From assembly GCA_023401045.1 (NCBI GenBank), contig JAEXEM010000243.1:1-7855 (forward strand): 7,855 bases of DNA. Reading direction: 5' to 3'. The stretch comes from Actinomycetes bacterium. Lineage in GTDB: Bacteria; Actinomycetota; Actinomycetes; Actinomycetales; Cellulomonadaceae. This document shows, in pieces, positions 1 through 7,492 of the stretch (its first letter is position 1; the number at the start of each line of letters is the position of its first letter). Made by a program: the position numbers and the translations under genes. The notes beneath the pieces were generated by a model. The model did no database searches and was not told the origin of the DNA. It saw nothing but the letters and a program-made list of their open reading frames with translations.

Positions 1-651
1 GGCGAGCACCGCCCCCGGCACCTGCGCGGGCGACGTCAGCACCTCGAGGGCGCCGGCGGCGACGAGCTCACCGGGACCGCCGTAGCCCCAGCCGGCGCCG
101 AGGCAGCCGAGGCCGTGCTCGGCGGCGCCGTGCACGTCGTGCTCCCGGTCGCCGACCATGACGGCGCGGTAGCCCTCGTCGCCGGCCGTCGCGGACACCC
201 AGGCGAGCGCCCGGCCGATGATGTCGCCCTTCGACTCCGACTCGTCGTCCGGTGCCCCGACGACGTGGTCGAGCAGCGGCGTGAGGCCGACCTCGGCGCA
301 GATCGGCTCCGCCCAGACCAGCGGCTTCGCCGTCGCGACGACGAGCAGCACGCCCGCCTCGCGCAGCGCCGCCAGCGCCTCGGGCACGCCCTCGAAGACC
401 GTCGTGTCCCACACCCCGACGCGGCCGAAGTGCTCGTTGTAGACCGTGACGGCCTCGGCGACCCGGTCGGCCGGCACGCCGTGCGCGGGGAAGGACCAGC
501 CGATGGGCGGGCCCGCGAAGCTGCGCATCTCCGCCTCGGACGGCAGCGGCAGGGCGAGGTGGTCGTACGCGGCGCGCACCGAGGACACGACGCCCGAGGC
601 GGAGTCCATGAGCGTGCCGTCGAGGTCGAGCAGGGCGACGGGACGTGACAT
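1..651 (-). CDS. HAD-superfamily phosphatase, Gph-like (partial, C-terminus cut by window edge)
   Basis: The minus-strand frame is open from an ATG at 651-649 to the left edge, giving 217 residues without a stop. All four HAD motifs are visible. Motif I is DLDGTLMDS, with nucleophile D9 and acid/base D11. Motif II is T107 in VVATAKP, motif III is K141 in ESKGD, and motif IV is GDREHD with D168 and D172. The residues between motifs I and II fit a small helical cap (C1 type), as in phosphoglycolate phosphatase and PpaX-like enzymes. Known family role: cytosolic Mg-dependent hydrolysis of small phosphomonoesters. The exact substrate cannot be read from the sequence. The start is supported by AGGA (plus-strand 659-662), 7 nt upstream. 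Family members are usually about 215-230 aa, so only a few residues are probably missing. It is transcribed divergently from ileS and need not be functionally linked to it. The family call is firm; a gph assignment would be a guess. Confidence 0.88.
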   Translation of the reverse strand, partial: MSRPVALLDLDGTLMDSASGVVSSVRAAYDHLALPLPSEAEMRSFAGPPIGWSFPAHGVPADRVAEAVTVYNEHFGRVGVWDTTVFEGVPEALAALREAGVLLVVATAKPLVWAEPICAEVGLTPLLDHVVGAPDDESESKGDIIGRALAWVSATAGDEGYRAVMVGDREHDVHGAAEHGLGCLGAGWGYGGPGELVAAGALEVLTSPAQVPGAVLA

Positions 652-717
652 GCCTCGATCCTGCCCCGGCCGGTGACCACCCTCCGAATCGGGGGCGCCG
701 CGCGGACCCGTCCTCGC

Positions 718-723
718 TACACT
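718..723 (+). promoter_or_regulatory. Candidate -10 element of the ileS-folC transcript
   Basis: TACACT matches the TAnnnT pattern of actinobacterial housekeeping promoters. It would place the transcription start near 729-731, just before the first paired element of the T-box leader, which is where a start is expected. No good -35 hexamer lies 16-18 nt upstream. The call therefore rests on the -10 match and its position. The divergent promoter of the HAD gene must lie in the same short stretch (652-730), but I could not identify it. Confidence 0.45.
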
Positions 724-741
724 GACCGGCACAGGCGTCGA

Positions 742-776
742 CCCGGCCATCACCGGTGAGCCTCCGGAAGAACGGG
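742..776 (+). promoter_or_regulatory. T-box ultrashort Stem I with AUC specifier
   Basis: The basal helix is CCCG (742-745) with CGGG (773-776). The apical helix is CCGG (753-756) with CCGG (764-767), closed by a 7-nt loop. The internal loop between them holds ATC at 749-751 on its 5' side and AAGAA (768-772) on its 3' side. AUC is an isoleucine codon read by tRNA-Ile(GAU), which matches the downstream gene. The stem stops after one short apical hairpin. It lacks the long distal arm that contacts the tRNA elbow in Firmicute T-boxes, and so matches the ultrashort class described for actinobacterial ileS. Confidence 0.85.
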
Positions 777-861
777 ACCCGCGAGGGGCCTCAGTAGAAC
801 CGGACGGGGCAGGCCCGTCACAGCCGCAGGCGAGAGGCCGGGGACGTGTCCCCGGCAAGCG

Positions 862-874
862 AGGTGGTACCGCG
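862..874 (+). promoter_or_regulatory. T-box sequence with UGGU tRNA-acceptor-binding bulge
   Basis: AGGTGGTACCGCG is a near-consensus T-box. TGGT at 865-868 would pair with the 3' ACCA of uncharged tRNA-Ile, whose discriminator base is A, so the variable fourth position (U) fits the specifier. GCG at 859-861 can pair with CGC at 871-873 to form the base of the antisequestrator bulge helix. Confidence 0.9.
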
Positions 875-879
875 GTGCC

Positions 880-899
880 GTCCGGGTGGTCCGGGTGGT
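880..899 (+). repeat. 9-bp tandem duplication in the T-box expression platform
   Basis: TCCGGGTGG occurs twice in immediate succession (881-889 and 890-898). The period-9 match extends one base on each side. The repeat lies between the T-box sequence and the putative sequestrator. Each copy ends in GGTGG, so with the T-box itself (863-867) the leader carries three GGTGG words, each followed by T. Confidence 0.9.
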
Positions 900-952
900 G
901 TCGTCCTCGTGGCCGTACGCACCCCACCCGGGTGCGCGAGACCAGGAGCACC
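897..952 (+). promoter_or_regulatory. Putative Shine-Dalgarno sequestrator and ileS ribosome-binding site
   Basis: The ileS Shine-Dalgarno AGGAG (944-948) lies 8 nt before the GTG start and decides that start. TCCT at 904-907 is complementary to AGGA at 944-947. GGTG at 897-900 is complementary to CACC at 949-952, with C902-G948 between them, so a bulged helix could bury the site. The intervening sequence folds on its own as a 7-bp hairpin, CGCACCC (918-924) with GGGTGCG (930-936), which would bring the two arms together. The pairing was read by eye and alternatives exist, for example CTCG 906-909 with CGAG 937-940. The exact sequestrator is therefore tentative. Confidence 0.5.
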
Positions 953-956
953 GACC

Positions 957-3900
957 GTGGCGTACCCGCTGCACCGCCCCGACACCCCCGTCCCCGCGTC
1001 GCCGGACCTGCCGGCGCTCGAGCGTGACGTGCTCGCGCACTGGGCCGCCGACGGGACGTTCCAGGCGTCGATCGACCAGCGGCCCGCCGGTGAGCACGGG
1101 GCGAACGAGTTCGTCTTCTACGACGGCCCGCCCTTCGCCAACGGCCTGCCGCACTACGGGCACCTGCTCACCGGGTACGCCAAGGACGTCGTGCCGCGCT
1201 ACCAGACGATGCGCGGCCGTCGCGTCGAGCGCCGCTTCGGCTGGGACACCCACGGCCTGCCCGCCGAGCTCGAGGCCGAGCGCCGGCTCGGCATCACCGA
1301 CAAGTCGCAGATCGACGAGATGGGCATCGCCGCGTTCAACGAGGCGTGCCGCACCTCGGTGCTGACGTACACCCAGGAGTGGGAGGACTACGTCACCCGC
1401 CAGGCGCGCTGGGTCGACTTCGAGCACGACTACAAGACGCTCGACCCGACGTTCATGGAGTCGGTGATCTGGGCGTTCAAGCAGCTCTACGACAAGGGTC
1501 TGGCGTACGAGGGCTACCGCGTCCTGCCGTACTGCTGGCGCGACGAGACACCGCTGAGCAACCACGAGCTGCGCATGGACGAGGACGTCTACGCGTCGCG
1601 CCAGGACCCGGCGCTCACGGTCGGCCTGCGGCTCGACTCCGGCGAGCTCCTGCTCGTGTGGACGACGACGCCGTGGACCCTGCCGTCCAACCTCGCGGTC
1701 GCCGTCGCACCCGACGTCGATTACGTCGTCGTCGAGGCGCAGGAGGGCTCGCCGTTCGCGGCGGCGCACCCGGGGGAGCGGGTCGTGCTCGCCGCCCCGC
1801 GCCTGGGCGCGTACGCCCGCGAGCTCGGCGACGAGCCGACCGTCGTGGCGACCCTCACGGGCACCGAGCTCGTCGGCCGCCGCTACACCCCGCCGTTCGA
1901 CCACTTCGCCGGCCACGAGCACGCGCACCGGGTGCTCGCGGCGGACTTCGTCACGACCGAGGACGGCACCGGCGTCGTCCACCTCGCCCCCGCGTTCGGC
2001 GAGGACGACATGGTCGCCTGCGACGCGGCCGGCATCGTGCCGGTCGTGCCCGTCGACTCCAAGGGCCGCTTCACCTCGCAGGTCGGCGACTACGCCGGCG
2101 TGCAGGTCTTCGAGGCGAACAAGCAGATCATCGCCGACCTCAAGGCGGGCACCGGACCGCTCGCCCGCGTCGACGCCGCGCAGCGTGCCCTCGTCGTGCG
2201 GCACGAGACGTACGAGCACTCGTACCCGCACTGCTGGCGGTGCCGGAACCCGCTCATCTACAAGGCCGTGTCCTCGTGGTTCGTGCGCGTCACCGAGTTC
2301 AGGGACCGCATGGTCGAGCTCAACCAGGGCATCGAGTGGATCCCCGGGCACATCAAGGACGGCCAGTTCGGCAAGTGGCTGGAGAACGCGCGCGACTGGT
2401 CGATCAGCCGCAACCGGTACTGGGGCACGCCCATCCCGGTGTGGGTGAGCGACGACCCGGCGTACCCGCGCGTCGACGTCTACGGCTCGTTCGCCGAGCT
2501 CGAGGCCGACTTCGGGCGTCTGCCGGTCAACGAGAAGGGCGAGCCGGACCTCCACCGGCCGTTCATCGACGACCTCACGCGCCCCAACCCGGACGACCCC
2601 ACGGGCCGGTCGACGATGCGCCGCATCCCCGACGTGCTCGACGTGTGGTTCGACTCCGGCTCGATGCCGTTCGCCCAGGTGCACTACCCGTTCGAGAACG
2701 CCGACTGGTTCGAGCACCACTACCCGGGCGACTTCATCGTCGAGTACATCGGGCAGACCCGCGGCTGGTTCTACACGCTGCACGTGCTCGCCACCGCGAT
2801 CTTCGACCGGGCGGCGTTCCGCAACGTCATGTGCCACGGCATCGTCCTCGGCGACGACGGCCGCAAGGCGAGCAAGTCGCTGCGCAACTTCCCCGACCCG
2901 GTGCTCATGTGGGACGAGTACGGCTCGGACGCCGTGCGCTGGTCGCTCATGTCCTCGACGATCCTGCGCGGCGGGAACCTCGTCGTCACCGAGGAGGGCA
3001 TCCGTGACGGTGTCCGCCAGGTGCTGCTGCCGCTGTGGAGCACGTACTACTTCTTCACGCTCTACGCCGGCGCCGCCGACGGCGGGCAGGGGTACACCGC
3101 GCAGCGCGTCACCGCCGAGCGAGCCGCGGGCCTCGGCCCGATGGACCGGTACCTGCTGGCGCGCACCGGGGACCTCGCCGCGCGGCTGACGACGATGCTC
3201 GACGAGTACGACATCCCCGCCGCGTGCGAGGCGGTCCGCGAGCACCTCGACGTGCTGACCAACTGGTACGTGCGCACCCAGCGCGACCGCTTCTGGTCGG
3301 AGGACCACGACGCGTTCGACACGCTGTGGACCGCGCTCGAGCTGCTCACGCGCGTCATGGCGCCGCTCGCGCCGCTCGTCACGGAGGAGGTGTGGCGCGG
3401 GCTCACCGGCGGTCGCTCGGTCCACCTCACCGACTGGCCGGTGAGCACCGGGGCCGGTGGCCCGGCCGGCGAGGCGCTCCTCGTCGACGACCCGGCGCTC
3501 GTCGCCGCGATGGACGAGGTGCGCGCCGTCGTGTCCTCGGCGCTCGGGCTGCGCAAGGCGCACCAGGTGCGCGTGCGCCAGCCGCTGCGCCGGCTCACCG
3601 TCGCGGTGCCCGACCCGGCCGCGCTCGCGCCGTACACCGACCTGCTCGCCGCCGAGCTCAACGTCAAGCACGTCGACGTCGTCGAGGCGGACGCGGCCAC
3701 GGCCGAGCGGTTCGGCATCACGCAGCGGCTGGCGGTCAACGCCCGCGCGGCCGGCCCGCGCCTCGGCCGTGCGGTCCAGCAGGTCATCAAGGGCGCCCGA
3801 GCCGGTGCGTGGCGGCTCGACGGCGAGACGGTCGTCGTGACGACCGACGACGGCGACGTCGCGCTCGAGCCGTCCGAGTACGAGCTGACGACCGTCGTCG

Positions 3901-4220
3901 GCGACGGCGCGGGCTCGGACGTCGCCGCGGCGGTCCTGCCCGGTGGTGCCGTCGTCGTGCTCGACCTCGTCCTCGACGACGCGCTGCGTGCCGAGGGGTA
4001 CGCCCGTGACGTCGTGCGGGCCGTGCAGGACGCGCGCAAGGCCGCCGGGCTGCACGTCGCCGACCGCGTCGCCCTCACGCTCGCCGTCCCCACGGCGCAC
4101 GTCGCCGACGTCGAGGCGCACCGTGAGTTCGTCGCCGCCGAGACGTTGGCGACGTCGGTGACGATCGAGGCCGCCGAGGTGGCCGAGGTCGTCGTCACCG
4201 TCGAGCGGGCGGACGCGTGA
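957..4220 (+). CDS. ileS: Isoleucyl-tRNA synthetase, eukaryotic-like type 2 (IleRS2)
   Basis: This gene charges tRNA-Ile with isoleucine in the cytosol using ATP. The 1087-aa protein is a class Ia synthetase. The Rossmann fold carries [12 protein letters not shown] with the HIGH-type motif at H66-H69, then GWDTHGLP. The CP1 editing domain follows, with the threonine-rich [10 protein letters not shown] from residue 236 and [15 protein letters not shown] at 337-351. HCWRC (425-429) and [14 protein letters not shown] (from 481) come next, then DVWFDSGS (562-569) and the KMSKS-type loop KASKS (637-641). The anticodon-binding helical domain runs from about 728 to 900, with a C-terminal domain after it. 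The HYGH signature, the length over 1000 aa and the C-terminal domain are typical of the eukaryotic-like IleRS found in many Actinobacteria, usually poorly inhibited by mupirocin. The GTG start at 957 was chosen for AGGAG 8 nt upstream and for lying directly after the T-box leader. An in-frame GTG at 846 lies inside leader Stem III and was not used. Expression should follow tRNA-Ile charging. Confidence 0.97.
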   Translation: MAYPLHRPDTPVPASPDLPALERDVLAHWAADGTFQASIDQRPAGEHGANEFVFYDGPPFANGLPHYGHLLTGYAKDVVPRYQTMRGRRVERRFGWDTHGLPAELEAERRLGITDKSQIDEMGIAAFNEACRTSVLTYTQEWEDYVTRQARWVDFEHDYKTLDPTFMESVIWAFKQLYDKGLAYEGYRVLPYCWRDETPLSNHELRMDEDVYASRQDPALTVGLRLDSGELLLVWTTTPWTLPSNLAVAVAPDVDYVVVEAQEGSPFAAAHPGERVVLAAPRLGAYARELGDEPTVVATLTGTELVGRRYTPPFDHFAGHEHAHRVLAADFVTTEDGTGVVHLAPAFGEDDMVACDAAGIVPVVPVDSKGRFTSQVGDYAGVQVFEANKQIIADLKAGTGPLARVDAAQRALVVRHETYEHSYPHCWRCRNPLIYKAVSSWFVRVTEFRDRMVELNQGIEWIPGHIKDGQFGKWLENARDWSISRNRYWGTPIPVWVSDDPAYPRVDVYGSFAELEADFGRLPVNEKGEPDLHRPFIDDLTRPNPDDPTGRSTMRRIPDVLDVWFDSGSMPFAQVHYPFENADWFEHHYPGDFIVEYIGQTRGWFYTLHVLATAIFDRAAFRNVMCHGIVLGDDGRKASKSLRNFPDPVLMWDEYGSDAVRWSLMSSTILRGGNLVVTEEGIRDGVRQVLLPLWSTYYFFTLYAGAADGGQGYTAQRVTAERAAGLGPMDRYLLARTGDLAARLTTMLDEYDIPAACEAVREHLDVLTNWYVRTQRDRFWSEDHDAFDTLWTALELLTRVMAPLAPLVTEEVWRGLTGGRSVHLTDWPVSTGAGGPAGEALLVDDPALVAAMDEVRAVVSSALGLRKAHQVRVRQPLRRLTVAVPDPAALAPYTDLLAAELNVKHVDVVEADAATAERFGITQRLAVNARAAGPRLGRAVQQVIKGARAGAWRLDGETVVVTTDDGDVALEPSEYELTTVVGDGAGSDVAAAVLPGGAVVVLDLVLDDALRAEGYARDVVRAVQDARKAAGLHVADRVALTLAVPTAHVADVEAHREFVAAETLATSVTIEAAEVAEVVVTVERADA

Positions 4221-5602
4221 GCCGCGAGCGCGGTGGCGCGGACCACCGCAGGGACGAGGCGGCGCGCGCGGCGCGCGAGGCCGCCGACGAGGTCTACCGC
4301 GGGATCCTCGCGCGGGCGCCCGAGCACGAGATCGACCCCGAGCTCGGACGCGTCCGCGCGGTGCTCGAGCTGCTCGGCGACCCGCAGCGGGCGTTCCGCT
4401 CGGTGCACGTCACCGGGACGAACGGCAAGACGTCGACCGCACGCATGGTCGAGGCGCTGCTGCGGGAGCACGGGCTGCGTACCGGGCGGTTCACCAGCCC
4501 GCACCTCACGCGGGTGAACGAGCGCATCTCGATCGACGGCGAGCCGATCTCCGACGAGCGGTTCGTCGAGGTCTGGCAGGACGTCGCGCCGTACGTCCAC
4601 ATGGTCGACGCGCAGTCCGCCGAGCGCGGCGAGCCGCGGCTGTCGTTCTTCGAGGTGTTCGTCGTCATGGCCTACGCGGCCTTCGCCGACGCACCGGTCG
4701 ACGTCGCGGTCGTCGAGGTCGGCATGGGCGGGCGCTGGGACGCGACGAACGTGCTCGACGCCGAGGTCGCCGTCATGACCCCGGTGGCGATGGACCACGA
4801 GCGGTACCTCGGGCACACGCTCGTCGAGATCGCCTCGGAGAAGGTCGGCATCGTCAAGGACGGCGCGACCCTCGTGCTCGCCGAGCAGACCGAGGACGTC
4901 GAAGGGGTCGTGCTCGCCGCGGCCGCCGAGCGCGGCGCACGCGTCGTGCGGGAGGGCGTCGACGTCGCCGTCGTCGAGCGGCAGGTCGCCGTCGGCGGCC
5001 AGCTCGTCGCGCTGCGCGGGATGGGCGGCACCTACACCGACGTCTTCCTGCCGCTGTACGGCGAGCACCAGGCCCACAACGCGCTGCTCGCGCTCGTCGC
5101 GACCGAGGCGCTGCTCACCGGCGGTGCTGCGCTCGACGGGTCCGTCGTCGAGGCCGCGTTCGGCGGGGTCACCTCGCCGGGGCGGCTCGAGGTCGTGCGC
5201 TCCAGCCCGACGGTCGTCGTCGACGGTGCGCACAACCCGGCCGGTGCCGAGGCGATCGCGGCGGCCCTCGAGGAGGCGTTCGCGTTCACGCGGCTCGTCG
5301 GCGTCGTCGGCGTCATGGCCGACAAGGACCCCGAGGGCATCCTCGCCGCGCTCGAGCCGCTGCTCGCCGAGGTCGTCGTCACCCAGGCGTCGACCCCGCG
5401 CGCGCTCGACACCGACGACCTCGCCCAGGTGGCGGTCGACGTCTTCGGCGAGGACCGCGTCCACGTCGCACCGCGGCTGCCGGACGCGATCGACCTCGCG
5501 GTGCAGCGTGCCGAGGGCGAGGTCGAGCGGGGAGCCGGGGTGCTCGTCACCGGGTCGATCCTCCTCGTCGCGGAGGCGCGCGTGCTGCTCGGGCGCGCGT
5601 GA
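4217..5602 (+). CDS. folC: Bifunctional dihydrofolate synthase / folylpolyglutamate synthase
   Basis: FolC ligates glutamate to dihydropteroate and then extends the gamma-linked polyglutamate tail of folates, using ATP, in the cytosol. The 461-aa protein is of usual length for the Mur-ligase-like family. Visible motifs are the P-loop TGTNGKTST (G67-S73 core), the substrate loop [11 protein letters not shown] (94-104), [12 protein letters not shown] (167-178) and MDH with H194. SEKVGIVK contains K209, which aligns with the carbamylated lysine of the family, and the C-terminal domain has DGAHNPAG (336-343). The start GTG overlaps the ileS TGA as GTGA. No strong Shine-Dalgarno precedes it, so translation is probably coupled to ileS and indirectly subject to the T-box. 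Residues 1-22 are an Arg/Ala/Glu-rich extension before conserved sequence begins near EVYRGI, so a later start cannot be fully excluded. No frameshift or missing catalytic residue was seen. Confidence 0.96.
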   Translation: MSRERGGADHRRDEAARAAREAADEVYRGILARAPEHEIDPELGRVRAVLELLGDPQRAFRSVHVTGTNGKTSTARMVEALLREHGLRTGRFTSPHLTRVNERISIDGEPISDERFVEVWQDVAPYVHMVDAQSAERGEPRLSFFEVFVVMAYAAFADAPVDVAVVEVGMGGRWDATNVLDAEVAVMTPVAMDHERYLGHTLVEIASEKVGIVKDGATLVLAEQTEDVEGVVLAAAAERGARVVREGVDVAVVERQVAVGGQLVALRGMGGTYTDVFLPLYGEHQAHNALLALVATEALLTGGAALDGSVVEAAFGGVTSPGRLEVVRSSPTVVVDGAHNPAGAEAIAAALEEAFAFTRLVGVVGVMADKDPEGILAALEPLLAEVVVTQASTPRALDTDDLAQVAVDVFGEDRVHVAPRLPDAIDLAVQRAEGEVERGAGVLVTGSILLVAEARVLLGRA

Positions 5603-5604
5603 GC

Positions 5605-5628
5605 GGGCGGCGCGCCGTCCCGGCGCCC
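5605..5628 (+). terminator. Weak GC-rich hairpin just after folC, possible terminator
   Basis: GGGCG (5605-5609) pairs with CGCCC (5624-5628). After one G-G mismatch, CG (5611-5612) pairs with CG (5621-5622), closing an 8-nt loop. It begins 3 nt after the folC stop. There is no T-run behind it, which is common for actinobacterial terminators but leaves the call weak. In such GC-rich DNA a hairpin of this size can occur by chance. Confidence 0.3.
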
Positions 5629-5630
5629 AC

Positions 5631-5647
5631 CGTGTGCACGCACGTGC
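5631..5647. promoter_or_regulatory. Alternating CGTG/CACG repeat, candidate operator upstream of dhaKLM
   Basis: The stretch reads CGTG-tg-CACG-ca-CGTG: three half-sites in alternating orientation, each separated by 2 nt. They form two overlapping inverted repeats. One is CGTG/CACG at 5631-5640. The other is GCACG/CGTGC at 5636-5647. The array ends 12 nt before the TTGACG -35 candidate, which fits an upstream activator or repressor site for dhaK. No regulator gene lies in the window, so the binding protein is unknown. Confidence 0.3.
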
Positions 5648-5659
5648 GCGGCGTTCGTC

Positions 5660-5688
5660 TTGACGGGCACCGCGCCGCCGGTGAGTGT
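5660..5688 (+). promoter_or_regulatory. Candidate promoter of the dhaKLM operon
   Basis: TTGACG (5660-5665) is a strong -35 match. Exactly 17 nt later lies GAGTGT (5683-5688), a weak -10 keeping A at position 2 and T at position 6. A start near 5695 would leave a leader of about 70 nt before dhaK. The 163-nt gap after tightly packed ileS-folC supports a separate promoter here. The weak -10 lowers confidence. Confidence 0.4.
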
Positions 5689-5742
5689 GGACCTGCCGGA
5701 CGAGCGGCGCACCGTGGCACCTGCGAGCCGGTCGACGCGTGC

Positions 5743-5750
5743 CGTGCACG
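5743..5750. repeat. CGTGCACG palindrome before the dhaK ribosome-binding site
   Basis: This perfect 8-bp palindrome uses the same CGTG/CACG words as the array at 5631-5647. It lies about 100 bp downstream of that array and 4 nt before the dhaK Shine-Dalgarno. It could be a second operator half, or a chance match given the base composition. Confidence 0.25.
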
Positions 5751-5765
5751 CCCGGGAGGCCGACG

Positions 5766-6761
<996 letters not shown>

Positions 6762-6795
6762 GCGCGCCGGGGACCGACGCCGGGGAGGGTGCGGG

Positions 6796-7437
6796 ATGAG
6801 TCTGGACGCGGCCTGGGCCGTCGACTGGGTACGCCGGTCCGAGGCGACGGTCGTCGAGCACCGTGACGAGCTCGTCGAGCTCGACCGTCAGATCGGCGAC
6901 GGCGACCACGGTGAGAACATGGCGCGCGGCTTCCGTGCCGTCGTCGCACGGCTCGACGCGCTGGACGCCCCGCCGGTGACCGTCGGCGAGGTCATGCGGC
7001 TCGTCGCGACGACGCTCATGTCGACCGTCGGCGGCGCCGCCGGCCCGCTGTACGGCACGGCCTTCCTGCGTGCGTCGAAGGCCGGGGCCGACCTCGACGC
7101 CGACGGCGTCGTCGCGCTCCTCGAGGCGGCGCTCGAGGGCGTCGTCACCCGCGGTCGCGCCGCACCGGGCGAGAAGACGATGGTCGACGCGCTGACGCCC
7201 GCGGTCGCCGCCGCGGTCGAGGCGGCCGACCACGGCGCTCCGCCGTCGGAGGTCCTCGCCTCCGCGGCCCGCGGTGCGCACGACGGTGCGGTCGCGACGG
7301 TCCCGCTCGTCGCGACGAAGGGGCGCGCGAGCTACCTCGGGGAGCGTTCCGCCGGCCACATGGACCCGGGTGCGCGCTCGACCGAGCTCATCCTCGCCGC
7401 CGCCGCCGAGGCGGCCGCGGTGGCGGACCGGGACTGA
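6796..7437 (+). CDS. dhaL: PTS-dependent dihydroxyacetone kinase, ADP-binding subunit DhaL
   Basis: DhaL holds ADP as a bound cofactor. The ADP is rephosphorylated by phospho-DhaM, and the phosphate is passed to dihydroxyacetone on DhaK. The 213-aa protein has the Mg-binding aspartates in ELDRQIGDGDHG (D30, D35, D37), GGAAGPLYG (79-87), GEKTMVDAL (125-133) and the nucleotide-covering loop KGRASYLGERSAGHMDPGA (from 175). All are typical of DhaL. The ATG at 6796 has GGAGGG (6784-6789) 6 nt upstream. The short dhaK-dhaL spacer contains GCCGGGGA twice (6766-6773 and 6779-6786), the second overlapping this Shine-Dalgarno. The C-terminus is alanine-rich and ends in VADRD. It is co-transcribed with dhaK; the 55-nt spacer to dhaM holds two hairpins. 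Confidence 0.96.
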   Translation: MSLDAAWAVDWVRRSEATVVEHRDELVELDRQIGDGDHGENMARGFRAVVARLDALDAPPVTVGEVMRLVATTLMSTVGGAAGPLYGTAFLRASKAGADLDADGVVALLEAALEGVVTRGRAAPGEKTMVDALTPAVAAAVEAADHGAPPSEVLASAARGAHDGAVATVPLVATKGRASYLGERSAGHMDPGARSTELILAAAAEAAAVADRD

Positions 7438-7439
7438 CG

Positions 7440-7477
7440 GTGCCCGACGGGCACGGACGCGCGACGCCGACGTCGCG
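7440..7477 (+). other. Two tandem RNA hairpins in the dhaL-dhaM spacer
   Basis: Hairpin 1 is GTGCCC (7440-7445) with GGGCAC (7449-7454), a perfect 6-bp stem with a 3-nt loop. Hairpin 2 is CGCGACG (7460-7466) with CGTCGCG (7471-7477), a perfect 7-bp stem with a 4-nt loop. The second stem ends on the first G of the dhaM Shine-Dalgarno tract GGGGGAGG (7477-7484). There is no T-run, so complete termination before dhaM is unlikely. A role in transcript stability, processing or dhaM translation is possible but unproven. Confidence 0.5.
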
Positions 7478-7492
7478 GGGGAGGCAGGACAG

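Larger units (their letters stand above)
731..956 (+). promoter_or_regulatory. T-box riboswitch leader of ileS (translational, ultrashort Stem I, Ile specifier)
   Basis: The untranslated leader has the ordered elements of a T-box. A short Stem I is followed by Stem II, where GGCCTC at 787-792 pairs with GAGGCC at 834-839. That stem encloses the AGTAGAACCGGACG region and a GACGGG/CCCGTC hairpin (803-808 with 814-819). Stem III follows (GGGGA 840-844 with TCCCC 849-853), then the conserved T-box sequence at 862-874. No intrinsic terminator follows. Instead the leader ends at the ileS Shine-Dalgarno, as in the translational ileS T-boxes known from Actinobacteria. In that class, uncharged tRNA-Ile pairs through its anticodon with the specifier and through its free NCCA end with the T-box. 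This stabilises the antisequestrator and frees the ribosome-binding site; charged tRNA does not. The elements are seen directly; the mechanism is carried over from the family. Confidence 0.93.

Noticed and set aside
115..648. Plus-strand open frame opposite the HAD phosphatase
   Set aside because: The minus strand encodes all four HAD motifs in order; the plus-strand product is Arg/Asp/Val-rich and unrecognisable.
684..692. CCGA-A-TCGG inverted repeat in the HAD/ileS intergenic region
   Set aside because: Arms of 4 bp in GC-rich DNA are too short to separate from chance, and there is no second copy nearby.
846..956. N-terminal extension of IleRS from an in-frame GTG at 846
   Set aside because: The extra 37 codons lie within T-box Stem III, the T-box sequence and the sequestrator. 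A proper Shine-Dalgarno serves the GTG at 957.
750..4121. Minus-strand open frame of 1123 codons opposite ileS
   Set aside because: It lies antisense to a fully recognisable synthetase. Its product is Arg/Val/Asp/His-rich with no recognisable domain. Such long antisense frames arise from the codon bias of very GC-rich genes.
5685..5765. N-terminal extension of DhaK from an in-frame GTG at 5685
   Set aside because: The added residues resemble no DhaK N-terminus. The GTG at 5766 has GGGAGG at good spacing and gives the usual MKKLIND start.
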